A DNA stretch of 64,000 nt from assembly GCF_003573695.1 (NCBI RefSeq), contig NC_039365.1:130101466-130165465 (forward strand). The letters run 5' to 3'. Positions 34,119 to 45,424 of the stretch are shown here, piece after piece. Each line of letters starts with the position of its first letter. The first letter of the stretch is position 1. The stretch comes from Papaver somniferum. Taxonomy: Eukaryota; Streptophyta; Magnoliopsida; Ranunculales; Papaveraceae. Both the position numbers and the translations under genes were made by a program. The notes below the pieces were generated by a model. That model saw nothing but the letters and a program-made list of their open reading frames with translations. It was not told where the DNA came from and did no database searches.

Positions 34119-37100
34119 TGTAGATGGTGGATTTTCGACAAGGGTTAAAATCGTAAAACCATAATTATACATGCTCCTGATCAGGCAATCAGATGAGTAT
34201 TGAAGCTCATGTCTCTCGTTGAAGCATGAAAGCTCATGCCATAAAATCTCTGACTGAGAAGGCTGCCTCTCAGAGTATGTGTAGATGTGTAATCTCCCAG
34301 TTGAGGCAACGAAACATCTCATGAATACTGAGCAATATCAGTAATTATTTCTATATAGAATCGAAAGATTGGAAGGCTCCTAGACAGCGGGCCTGCTAGT
34401 ATAGAGCGACAACGTCTTCAGGATACAACAAGGTTTTTCCTGACTATATAAAGGAATTATGACGTTTCAACAAGCTCATGTTTCTCAATTCTCAGATAAT
34501 TAATGCTCCTAGACAGCATGCCTGCTAGTATAGAGCCGTCAGTTAATTATCTATAATCGCTAACTGAATATTCATCAATATTCTACGATTCTTAGTAATA
34601 TTTCGTCACTTCAATTTGTGGTTCTTCCCAGCAGAATTCCACGGGTTAGTGATAAATATTCAACATGCGGGCATCTGAGCAGCTATTGAGTAAGCCTTGA
34701 CCAAAATGGTGTTAATGTACTCAGCAATAATGCACGAACGAGCACCTGAATGCGCAAACGAGCATTCCAAAACATGAAGGAACGATGAACCTATACAAAG
34801 TAGGAAGAAAATAATAAATAATAAAATATTAATCAAGGCGCTGGGGATTGGGCACACCGGCCGGCCGGTCGTGTTGTGGCCAGTCCCATGTCCAATTTTA
34901 TATTTTATCATATTTTTATTATTTTCCCTGACCTCATGAAAATCCCTTCATTTGAGCAAATCTCCTTCGTCTCAAGGAAACTACCCAGTCTCATGGTGTT
35001 TCCTCGTATCAAAGAAATAATAAAAATTTAGGAAAGGTGTCGCGGGACCAGGTCCACTAGCCAGCGGGCCATGCCCTAGCCGTGGCCGGTCCCACACCTC
35101 ATGACTCCTTATTATTTTATTATTTCCCTCATCACATGAAAATTCCATGATTTCATGATATTTCCCCAATTCATGAAATATTATAAATTAGGGAGAAAAC
35201 GCACGGGACCCGGGCTCTCGGTCGGCCATGCTCTAGCCATGGTCGGTCCCACACGCCCATGTCTTATTATTTTAATATTAGTTGTTTCCTCATACCATGG
35301 AAACTCTTTCACTTCAAGGAAATTCCCTAGTTTCAGCAAACTCCTTGGATTCATGAAATTTCACTCAAGTTCATGAAAAATAATATAAAATTAGGGAAAT
35401 CCGTGGGACCAGGCCATAGTCGGCCGGTCACGCCCTAGCCGGTCCCACATTCCCCTTATTTTATCATTATTATTTTTTATGATTCCCTCATCTCATGGAA
35501 ACTCCTTAATTTCAACAAATTCCTTGGTTTCAACAAACTTCTTGATTTTTATGATATTTCCCAAAAATCATGAAAATATTATAAATTAAGAAAAAATGCC
35601 TTGGGACCGGATCCTTGGCCGGCAGGCCATGCCTTGGCCTAGACGGTCCCATACCTCATGATTCCTTCATTATTTTATAATTTTATTCCTTCATCTCATG
35701 AAGTTTCACGGTTTCAGCAAAATCCCTGATTTCTTCATATTTTCTCAAAATGTTGCTCAAACGCACACCGGAAAATATCGAAACTCTCAGGACTGAGACA
35801 CAGACATTATGCTGACGCGGGCATGTATCCTTGACCGACCAAGGCCGGCCCTGAGGCTTGCAAATAGCCGGTCCCACGTGTTTTAATAATTTTGACCTAA
35901 TTTCCTCAATTGCTCATACTGGGTCCAAACTCTTCCCAAACAACTGGGAGTTTGCTAAAACGACCATCATCTAGTCCTATGACCACCAAGGGAGATCTCA
36001 TGATCCCTTGGTCATTCCCTCATATCTCCATAATCATGTTCTACTACCTGACGCTCACACGAGCACTATTTGAAAAATGATTAAACCAACATTTAATCAT
36101 CCTTTCACCAACTGATCTTCAAGAGACTTTGGTATTTTTCTCACTTGAGCATCTGGGCGCTATATGGTCGGTTCATCATCCCCTGTATCCGGTCCCTACT
36201 TCATTTTCATGAATGATTTTCAATAAATCATCAATTTATCAATAATTCGGCAATCGATCAAAATTAGGGTTTCGAATCCAGAGCTCTGCAAGACATAATT
36301 TTGAGCAGATTCAAACACTAATAATTTTACGTTGATCCCATGATCAACACTTTAATAACTATGCTCGGCTCAGATGTCAGCATCTTAAATTGAAGTTTGC
36401 TCAAACGAGCAATATTTGCTCAATTAAAAGAATATTGGTTCAACTATCAATATTCGACGATGTCAACAATTCATTAAACGAGCAACATTTGCTCATACGA
36501 GCAATATTTGTTCAAATCATGAATATTGGCTCAACTGTCAATATTCAATAATTCATGCGAGCAGCATTTGCTCATATAAGAAACATTTGCTCAGACCATA
36601 AATATTGGTTCAATTATCAATATTTGCTTAGATGAGCAACATTTACTCAGTCCGTGAATATTGGTTCAACTATCAACATTTGCTCAGATGAGCAACATTT
36701 TCTCAGTCCATGAATATTGGTTCAACTATCAATATTTGCTCAGCAACATTTTCTCAGTCCATGAATATTGGTTCAACTATCAATATTTGCTCAGATGAGC
36801 AACATTTGCTCAGTCCATGAATATTGGTTCGACTATCAATATTCAATAAGTCATCATATGAGCAATACTTGCTCAGTCCATGAATACTGACTATTAATGT
36901 TCAACAGTTTATCAAACGAGCAACATTTGCTCGTACGAGCACTATTTGCTCACCTTAACAATCAACGTAATAATATCTTCGTCTCAACAGACATGTTCAA
37001 TTCATGAGTCTCAGAACATTTGAAAATTATGTTCAACTCAGCAATAAAAGGACTCATCGTCCCACAAAGTCAGCAACTGACTAACTAAATATACGTTTTC

Positions 37101-37798
37101 CTTGCAGACTCCACATTCAGGAGACATCAATCGTGTCACATGGGGGGATATTAACTAGGGTTTTGGTATGGTGGTATATGGCACGTGTGTTCATACACAC
37201 TATGAGAATGTGAGCAAGTCGTGCAATCAGTTGGAGGAGTTAGCAAATTAGTGGGTGGAAAGTTAACCAAGTCTCTGCACGATGAGCAACTGGTTTCAAC
37301 ACCATTTTCCACTTCCCCACTCTTTGACTCCCGCAACTGTTACACTTCATGGGATCATGGTGTTTTCAATTCAGCAATATATAAGTCTCTGAATCCTGAT
37401 TGAAAGGACAAGAATTTCTCGACAAGTTCATACAGACAATCTTTCGTCTACACGAACTCATCGTCTGAGCAATAACTCTCAACTGAGTAAATTCAATTAT
37501 TTAGAACTTTCTTATACAGAATACACAACACACCTACAATCTCGATCACCATTGATCTCACACATTTCTCAGCTTCCCTCCTACAGATCAACCCATCCTC
37601 TCTTGTAACTGAATTGACTCTGGAACGACCATTGTCTTGGTTTAGGCCTGAGTCCTACAAATTGATCTATAGAAATTAAAGCGCTCCCTTCTTGCAGTGC
37701 ATCTGTGTGATGTTGAGCATTTGATCGGTTCAAGGAGTCTCCGCACGGTCATCTCCTCAATTCCGTATAAACCAGCAAATCGTTTTTCCCCATCTACA
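34119..37798 (+). repeat. TZ 5' LTR
   Basis: It starts TGTAGATGGTGG and ends CCCATCTACA; 3680 bp. Inside: about five imperfect ~160-200-bp units at 34850-35880, each with GGGACC...GGTCCCAC and CTCATG...; then hairpin-rich repeats at 36400-36960; and a TATA-like ATATATAAG near 37376. The first ~40 bp resemble the TX LTR start (GGGTTAAAATCGTAAAACC), so TX and TZ are related. Confidence 0.93.
36400..36960 (+). repeat. Hairpin-rich repeats in TZ 5' LTR
   Basis: Direct repeats of about 55-60 bp contain GAGCAACATTTGCTC, an imperfect palindrome, and ATGAATATTGGTTCAACTAT. The same array is in the 3' LTR at about 48590-49165. Confidence 0.85.
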
Positions 37799-37801
37799 TA
37801 T

Positions 37802-37819
37802 TGGCGACCACAGTGGGAG
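37802..37819 (+). other. Primer-binding site of TZ
   Basis: TGGCGACCACAGTGGGAG starts three bases after the LTR end and is identical to the TX site. Sharing of primer and gag start between TX and TZ suggests that TZ-type elements could have mobilised TX. Confidence 0.8.
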
Positions 37820-37855
37820 ATTAATCTCTCGGTTGCTGTCTCACGCTTTCACAAG

Positions 37856-38995
37856 ATGGTTGGTCTTAGGACTAATTCAACTACTCCAAGCCCGATCCAG
37901 AATCTTTCAAATGACAACATTCCTCCTGCTAACGCTACATCTGACGGCACGGGAGGCGGAGAGATCCCGAATCTGACTGAGTTGGCGCGGGTCCTGGAGA
38001 TCCACACCAGGAACATGGATCTGATGATAAATACAATTAACCACATACTCGATTTTCTCATCAGACTGACATCCGAGTTAGGCAGTACCTCCTCTTCAGA
38101 AGTCCCAGAGCTGGGGACTGACTCGTCACATGGTGACCCTCAAACCCAAAACTTCACTACTTATGAGAAGCCGGTGGACAAAGAGGTTGCACAATTAGTC
38201 GAGAACTTGTGCGAACTCTTACACTTTTCCAGGGAGCAACGTAAAGACATGATTGCCGCACTTAACCAGATATCGTATGATGTGCATGTAGCTTCATTGT
38301 CTCCGGAAGTCGAAGAAATGTCCATAATGTCTGAGCACTCGATCAACAATATCACCTTTGGAGAAGAAGACCGCATGGCAGATGAAGGCCATAACCGAGC
38401 CTTGTACATGACAGGTTTTATCAAAGACTCTGAATTCAAGAGGGCTCTCGTCGATACAGGCGCTTGTACAAATATTATTACCATGAAGACTCTCAAAGAA
38501 GCCAGGTTCCCACAGATTAAAATTGTTCGCCATCCCATCTTGATGGCGGGCTTTGAAGGAATCCAGATCCATACGTATGGATATGCATACATAGACCTAA
38601 GAGTAGGGCCTATTCAATCAAAGTCCAAATTTCACGTGATCGAACAAGAGCCTGATTACCACATGATACTTGGAAGACCGTGGCTTTATGAAAATAAAGT
38701 GGTTCCTTCAACGTATCATCAATGCATGAAAGCTCTGCTCAATAACAATATTGTTCGTATTGCGGCTTCCTTATCTCCTTACGCCCAGGTCTATGACGCT
38801 GAATTCCTTGAATCTCAAAAGGACATCCCTGAACCTCCCAGGAAGATTTACAGCACTCCACTCTCGAGCTGGGTATCCATTGAAAAAGTTGTTGACAAAA
38901 ACCATCGTCTTCAGGCACTAAACCGATCCAGTCATCTGTTACACCGGTCAAGCGATGTAAAGGTCATATCACAACACCGGGATCCTGCTTCATAG
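37856..38995 (+). CDS. TZ gag-protease ORF lacking capsid
   Basis: This 379-codon ORF is chosen from the first ATG after the primer-binding site; the frame upstream lies in the LTR. Residues 1-90 are a gag-like N-terminus (LTELARVLEIHTRNMDLM). There is no capsid domain and no CCHC knuckle. From about residue 180 it is a retropepsin: ALVDTGACTNII with Asp near residue 200, and MILGRPWLYE near 272. The protease motifs look intact. An in-frame deletion of the capsid is the simplest reading. The protein could not form particles by itself. Confidence 0.75.
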   Translation: MVGLRTNSTTPSPIQNLSNDNIPPANATSDGTGGGEIPNLTELARVLEIHTRNMDLMINTINHILDFLIRLTSELGSTSSSEVPELGTDSSHGDPQTQNFTTYEKPVDKEVAQLVENLCELLHFSREQRKDMIAALNQISYDVHVASLSPEVEEMSIMSEHSINNITFGEEDRMADEGHNRALYMTGFIKDSEFKRALVDTGACTNIITMKTLKEARFPQIKIVRHPILMAGFEGIQIHTYGYAYIDLRVGPIQSKSKFHVIEQEPDYHMILGRPWLYENKVVPSTYHQCMKALLNNNIVRIAASLSPYAQVYDAEFLESQKDIPEPPRKIYSTPLSSWVSIEKVVDKNHRLQALNRSSHLLHRSSDVKVISQHRDPAS

Positions 38996-38999
38996 TCAG

Positions 39000-40557
39000 T
39001 CACGATGCAGAGGAGAGGGTCACATACCGCCGGCGCAGAGATTAACAATTAAAAGGGGAGAACGATGAAAAGTCTCCCCGCCCTGAAGAATCACATCAGA
39101 GTGAACAATTAACTGATAAAGAAATTCAAGACTCTCCACGACAAATGCAAGATGGAACGGATTCTACTACTAACGATCTCGAAACGATAAACATCGGGAC
39201 AGAGGAGGATCCAAGGCCAATCTTGATTGGTTCTGCGTTATCTCCAGAAGAGCGGGCAGGACTGATAAGTCAGTTAAAATAATATCAGGATATCTTTGCT
39301 TGGACATACGAAGAGATGCCTGGTCTTGACGAAAAATTGGTCACTCATCATCTTCACATCACTCCAGGCTCCAAAGCTATCAAACAATCACCTAGGAAGT
39401 TCACACACGAAGTTGAGGAGCAAATCAAAGTCGAAATTCAGAAATTACTAGCAGCAGGGTTTATCAAGCCTATTCAGCATCCAACATGGATGGCGAATGT
39501 TGTCCCTATCAAGAAGAAAAATGGTCAAATCAGATTCTGTGTTGATTTCAGGAACCTGAATAAGTGTTGTCCTAAAGATGATTTTCCTCTACCCAACATT
39601 GACATGCTTGTTGATGCAACCAGTGGTCACGGTATGTTCTCACTCATGGATGGTTACAGGGGATACAACCAGATCAAGATGTACGAACATGACGCCAACA
39701 AAACTGTGTTTCGTACTCCCACTGGGAATTTTCATTACACTGTGATGCCCTTTAGATTAAAGAACGCAGACGCCACTTATCAACGGGCAATGACTGCTAT
39801 ATTCCACGACATGATGCAAAAGCAAGTGGAAGATCATGTTGATGATGTGGTGGTGAAGTTGAAGACTCGAGCATCCCACTTAGAAGTTCTGAGACAAGTT
39901 TTCGAAAGATGCAGAGAATAGAAGTTAAAGATGAATCCTCTGAAATGTGCCTTTGGTGTCTCCTCCGGAAAGTTTCTAGGATTCCTGGTCACTGCAGAAG
40001 GAATCAAAGTCGATCCAGACAAAACGAAGGCCATTACTACCATGTCTCCTCCACGCACTGAGAAAGAACTCCAGAGTTTTATGGGAAAGGTAAATTATAT
40101 TCGACGCTTCATTCCTGGACTGGCTCAACTCATAGCTTTATTTACCCCTCTGTTGAAGAAAGGATCAAGTTTTATATGGACAACTATCCAACAAGAAGCG
40201 TTCCAGAAAATACAGTAAATACTGTTATCACCTGCTGTCATGAAATATCCAGTGCAAGGACGGTCACTAATACTTTACACAGCTTCCAGTGATGTCGTTA
40301 TTGGAGCACTTCTTGCTCAAGAAGACGAAGAAGGGATCGAACGACCGATCTACTACTTCAGTCGTACGATAAGAGATGCTCAACTCAGACACCCGAAAGC
40401 CGAGAGAGCATGTCTAGCATTAGTACATGCAATCCAGAAATTCAGACACTATTTGTTATCCAACAGAGTCATGCTTGTTTCCTAAGCTGACCCTATAAAG
40501 TTTTTACTATCAAAGCCATCCTTTATAGGGAGACCGGCAAAGTGGTTACTTCAGATT
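39000..40557 (+). pseudogene. TZ reverse transcriptase and RNase H
   Basis: Coding pieces in one frame are split by stops: SPEERAGLISQLK before a stop near 39279; RT with FCVDFRNLNKCCPKDDFPLP and MDGYRGYNQIKM (39316-39921); FLGFLVTAEGIKVDPDKTKA (39931-40218); and RNase H with TASSDVVIGALLAQEDEEG (40240-40485). The catalytic box reads HVDD instead of YVDD. Stops lie near 39919, 40216 and 40483. It is not translatable as one protein. Confidence 0.9.
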
Positions 40558-40689
40558 CAGAATTCGGCATAGCTTGTGTACCACCTAGAGCAATCAAAGG
40601 CCAAGAAGTTTCCGACTTACTTGTTGTTTTACCAGGCAAAGATATGACAACGTTACATGAAGATGTACCTGGTGAGTTTCCATAAATCT

Positions 40690-41100
40690 TAGTTATCAAA
40701 GAAGAGACGTGGCTCTTATACTTTGATGGGTCCGCCACTCTTAGCAACGACACTAGAGGAGCAGGCGTGGTGCTAGTGTATCCATCTGGTGAAGTCTTCT
40801 CACATTCATTCAAACTGGATTTTCACTGCACCAACAATTCAGCAGAATACAAGGCTTTCCTATAGGTTTGTCCCTGGCCAAGCAAGCAGGAGCAATACAT
40901 CTCGAGATAAGAGGAGATTTGAAACTACTGGTTAATCAAATGAATGGAGCATACTCTCTCAAAGAAATCACACTCACCCCATTCAGAGCTGAAGCTCAGC
41001 GGATATTAGCTCATTTTGCTGATGCAACAATCATCCATACTGGACGAACTAACAACAGGCATGCTGACTGCCTAGAAACCCTCGTTTCTAAACTGCAATT
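40690..41100 (+). pseudogene. TZ second RNase H (Tat-lineage type)
   Basis: LLYFDGSATLSNDTRGAGVV, then NNSAEYKAFL, then EIRGDLKLLVNQMNG and NNRHADCLETLVS are the successive motifs of the archaeal-type RNase H that Tat-lineage elements carry after the normal one. A one-base loss near 40862 moves the frame. This domain is the main lineage marker. Confidence 0.85.
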
Positions 41101-42777
41101 CGAAGGAGCAGAGAAAACAATCACGGTACCAAGGCGTACTGTATCATCTACCTGGCTTTCTCAAGTCGAAGATATTCAAGCAAACGATTGGCGAGCACCT
41201 ATGATTCAAGAATTGAGAAATTCTCTTTCAGAAGGGAAAGTCGGCCTCAAGCAACTAAAGAATTATTTCTTGCTTCATGGAGCATTATACTATCGGAATC
41301 CTGATGGGTCTTTATCACGATGCCTCGGGAACGACGAAGTGGGCGAACAACTCAAACGCATACATGAAGAGATCCGCGGACAGACCTTGGTGGTGACACT
41401 TTACAGAAAGATGCAACGGATGGGATACTATTGGCCTTCTATGGAAGCTCAGTCAAGAGCTCTGCAAAGATCTTGTCACAATTGTCAGACGCCTCCTCAT
41501 CATTTAGAAGCTTTGACAGTCCATCACACTGGAGACTGTAGGGAGCCTTACATCAAGTACCTTCGCGACAATGAGTTACCGTCGGAAAAGAAAGAAATGA
41601 GTAATCTCATTCAGAGAGAAAAAGATTTGTCTTTCTTGACGGAATCTTATACAACAAAATTTTTGGTGGGACTTTAATAAGATGTTTAGCTGGGCATGAA
41701 GTCCCCACAATTCTGAAAGAAATGCACGATGGAGAACATCAAGGAAAGAAGAAATTATTTCTCCAAGTTCATGAGAAATATTATTGGCTGACCATGGAAG
41801 ATGATGCAGCTGCACACGTTCAGAGATGTCATCAATGCCAAGTCCATGATAATCTCATCCACACTCCTTGTCTTCCATTGAATTCTGTGAACATCTCATG
41901 GCCTTTCTATAGCTGGGGACTGGATATCATCGGGAAAATTAATCCAGCATCTTCGAAGCAGCACGAATACATCATCACCGCGACTGAGTATTTCACCAAG
42001 TGGGTTGAAGCTATTCCTCTTCGAAGTACTACTGGAGTCACAATTGCAGCCTTCATCAAAGAATACATAATATGCAGATTCGGTGTTCACAAACACATAG
42101 TCACCGATAATGGAACTCATTTTGCCAACAAACATGTGACACAATTTCTTGAGGAATACGGCATCAAACAAGTTTTCTCCACACCGTATTATCCCCAAGG
42201 AAACGGACAAGCAGAGAGCACCAACAAAACTTTGATCCGGATTCTCATCCGAACAATTCATGATAATCCTCGAACGTGGCGTGAATAATTGCATATGGCT
42301 TTGTGAGCTTATCGAACTGCGCCAAGGAGCTCGATCGGGACTTCACCATATTCCCTCGTCTACGGAGCTGACGCCGTACTTCCAGCAGAAATCAAAATTC
42401 CTTCAGCAAGGATCGCAATATCCAGTGGAGTACAATGGGATGAAGCCAAAGTGTCCAATTCAAGAATCGCTGAACTAGACATGCTCGAGTATAGAAGGGA
42501 TAAGGTAGAAAAATATGTGGAAGCATGCAAACAAAGGATCTCCAGAGGTTACAACAAAATGGTAAGACCTCGAACATTCCAAGTAGGATATTTGGTGCTA
42601 AAGACAGCAAAACACATTCAACAAGATATGTCTTCTCCTAAGTTCTCCCCGAAATGGGAGGGACAATAAGTCATCATCAAGGCATTGTCCAGTGGATATT
42701 ACAAGATCCTAGATATTGATGGAGGAGTGGAAGGAAATATCATCAATGGTAAATGGATCAAAGCGTATTATGCCTGA
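41101..42777 (+). pseudogene. TZ integrase
   Basis: A connection and zinc region (LAGHEVPTILKEMHDGEHQG and CHQCQ) precedes the core with GLDIIGKI, VTDNGTHFANK and GQAESTNKTL (DDE triad present). The C-terminal part ends at a stop at 42777. A one-base loss near 41659, stops near 42288 and 42309, and a stop after PKWEGQ near 42669 break it. YRTAPRSSIGTSPYSLVYGA is recognisable after the stops. Confidence 0.9.
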
Positions 42778-42974
42778 TCCATAGAAAACCCTTATCTTTT
42801 CATCCTTTCAAGCATTCCTCAAAATGTAATTTATATTCCTCCAAAAAGTATGCAAAATGCTCTTTGATCATTAAACATTTAATAAATCAACAAAAATTCT
42901 TTCATACCATGATCAATTATCCTGCCTAAAGAAAAACCTAAACCTATTCGAAAACAACAATCATAAATGCTCAC

Positions 42975-43970
42975 TCAGAGTAAACCATCCAGCAGAGAGT
43001 AATTTTTATAGATAGCCATGTCAAGCTTCTTTTGAAAGTTTTGAGTCTTCACCTTCAAGTCCTGGACAACTTTCTCAACTCTTGCTGATTCTAAGGCGAG
43101 TGCCTTCTCCTCTTCCAAGAAAGCAGTTGTGGTAGAAATTGCATCAGCAGCTGCCGCTTCCCTGTCGATTTAATCATCTCGAGTCGACGGCAGAGCCAAC
43201 GCACGTTGAACCGCAGGGTCTCGGAATTCGAGATCATGTCATCCCACCTATGAAGTTCATGATTCTTGACATCTCGCAGATTCATCTCGTTCATCTCTTC
43301 AATGATCGGTAACGGTCCGGCCACCGTAGTCAGAAGGGTTGGGAGAAAGTCTCTCCATATTTCCGTCGTAGCAATATGTCGTACCGTCTCCAAATTTTAG
43401 TGTGCAGAGGTGCGTGACATTTGGGAATGACGAATCCACCGACGACTTCATTATTTGGGCTAGTATTAATCATGGGAGCTTCAAAGGGGAGTCCAGCTGT
43501 TGGATATTCATGAGTGCGAGCTCTAATCACAGCCTCCACGGAATTAGTATAGTCTTCGTCAACACGGTCGTCACTATCGTCAACCACGACCACTGACTCC
43601 CCGTTCCTCCTCTTTCCAGCATCAACAACAACGTGCACATCAACCTGTGGTAAAGAAGTTTGCAATTTCAGATGAATATTTGATAAACCGTTGAGTAGAA
43701 CTTAAATCAAGAAGTCATAGAATTACTCACAGATGTGCCGGCTTCAATATGAGTTGATATATTCCAGGCAGGGGCTTTAACAGTTCGCTTGGGTCTCGAA
43801 TTATGAGAAGAAGATGGATTCTTCTGATTATCCTGCAACAAATTATTTTCCTATGATCAATAACTCTGATCAAATGGAGATGAAGAAAATATACAACTTA
43901 CTGAGACGGACGCTTCCACTTCATGCTTCGACCGAGGTTTGTTTCGAGAAGACGTACTACTGTTATACAT
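42975..43970 (-). pseudogene. TZ antisense gene, three exons
   Basis: Opposite to pol, an ATG at 43970 opens exon 1 (43902-43970), which ends at a GTAAGT donor. Exon 2 (43731-43832) starts after TTGTTGCAG and ends at GTGAGT. Exon 3 (42975-43644) starts after TTTACCACAG. Exons 1 and 2 are 69 and 102 bp, so the phase stays 0. Exon 3 encodes KIWRRY, then in another frame HIATTEIWRDFLPTLLTTVA, and then a Glu/Lys-rich coiled-coil-like tail (VEKVVQDLKVKTQNFQKKLD) to the stop at 42975. Two frameshifts (near 43382 and 43175) break it. Tat-lineage elements such as Grande and Retand are known to carry antisense ORFs here; function is unknown. Confidence 0.65.
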
Positions 43971-44505
43971 AGTGACGAAAGGTATGATAATCAAAATTTT
44001 CTCTGCGCGATGAAACTAACTTAGGAACGAAAGAAGTATTTGCGTAAATGATAAACCCTAAGTCTTGGAGATATATATGAGATACGGTAGGTGCTTATCT
44101 TCTGTGAGTAGTCAATTCAGTTGCGAGTTTTAATGAAACCCTAAGTTTCAAACAAGATCAATACTGGAGACGCGGAGGAAAATAACGTATTGGGGACTGT
44201 CCAAAGCTGGGTATAGTCACAAAGCCACACGGCCTTGTGTATATCGCATGTTTTCTCAGCATATGCGGCGTACCATAATATTTTACAGACGGAAACCTCC
44301 AAGACAAGTCCAAAAGGATCATGATGGGTTTTGGTGCATGAGCATTGGCTCTGTTTGATTCAATCAAGAAGAACCGCCATTATTAAAAGGATTTCTCATT
44401 CAAAAGGAAAATCTTAATACTGAAGTGAAGATATTCAAATAAAGAAGATGTCTACTACTAAGGCTAAGAAAACATTCAAATGTTTAAGTAAGTTCAGGAG
44501 TAAAG

Positions 44506-45081
44506 CTACTCATCAGATTCATCCGAGTTGTCGGATTTATCAGATTCATCATCATTATCCTTCTCAGAATCCTCTTCTCCGTCGGAGTCATTATCAGGGC
44601 CATTGATGAAGTATAGATGGATATTAGGATCGTCCGAGTCCGAGTTCTCTTCCGCCTCATCCTCGACTCGTTTCGCAATCTCTCTGAGTTCTTTGGTACG
44701 ACGATCTGGCTTAATCTTGCGATCCCGTGGCACCCACAACGGTTCATCTTCTGAAGCATCAGAGTCGGAAGGTACACCTTCAGCAAATCGACGTCTTTCT
44801 TTAGCTGCTAGTATTAGGCGTCGGGTTTGATCCTTTTTACGCCGACGGTCGTCCGCCTCATCATCCTCGGATTTTCTCTTCATAATCTCAGCATAAGTGA
44901 CTCTCCGGTCATTAAGGGGAATGTTAGGCTTTTCCCCCTGAGCGTGATTTGTCTTAGTTCTCGATTTGGCTGCAAAAGCTTTGAAATCCTCGTCGGAAGA
45001 TCTGGAGGAACAACTATAATCATAATCGCTGCTACTGGAATTCACCATTTTATGGAACCAGGAGCATAAAATTATGGACAT
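44506..45081 (-). CDS. TZ antisense acidic ORF
   Basis: This 191-codon intact ORF lies on the strand opposite to pol. A second ATG (MVNSSSSDYDYSCSS) at 45048 may be the true start. It is Ser-rich at the start, basic in the middle (DDRRRKKDQTRR, KERRRFAEG) and strongly acidic at the end (DGEEDSEKDNDDESDKSDNS). A bipartite nuclear signal is plausible from the basic clusters. It lies 536 bp upstream (in its own sense) of the three-exon gene and could be a separate gene or an upstream exon. I do not recognise it. Confidence 0.45.
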   Translation of the reverse strand: MSIILCSWFHKMVNSSSSDYDYSCSSRSSDEDFKAFAAKSRTKTNHAQGEKPNIPLNDRRVTYAEIMKRKSEDDEADDRRRKKDQTRRLILAAKERRRFAEGVPSDSDASEDEPLWVPRDRKIKPDRRTKELREIAKRVEDEAEENSDSDDPNIHLYFINGPDNDSDGEEDSEKDNDDESDKSDNSDESDE

Positions 45082-45365
45082 GCTGATAATAAATCCACTA
45101 CAAAAATGGTAATTCTTAACTCTTACCTTTTTACAATTCCACTAACAATAGTGACGGTAGTGCAAGAGTTAACACTTTAAAATTTGCTTGAATCTGCAAA
45201 AAACGAACAAAAACTTTAGCACCTGATTTTTCATAAAATCATGAACATAATTTTCATCATGTGAACAGTCACGACCAGGTTATGAAAATTTACATGAAAG
45301 CAATATTTCATCATAAATAATTGTTTACTTTAATGATTTCTCAAAATCAAATTTTATTTGTCAAC

Positions 45366-45424
<59 letters not shown>

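Noticed and set aside
34101..35877. Several small ORFs in the TZ LTR
   Set aside because: They recur in the 3' LTR only because the LTRs are near-identical, overlap GC-rich repeats, and have no coding features.
37697..37855. Upstream start of the TZ gag-protease ORF
   Set aside because: This part lies in the 5' LTR and primer-binding site; the first ATG after the primer site is at 37856.
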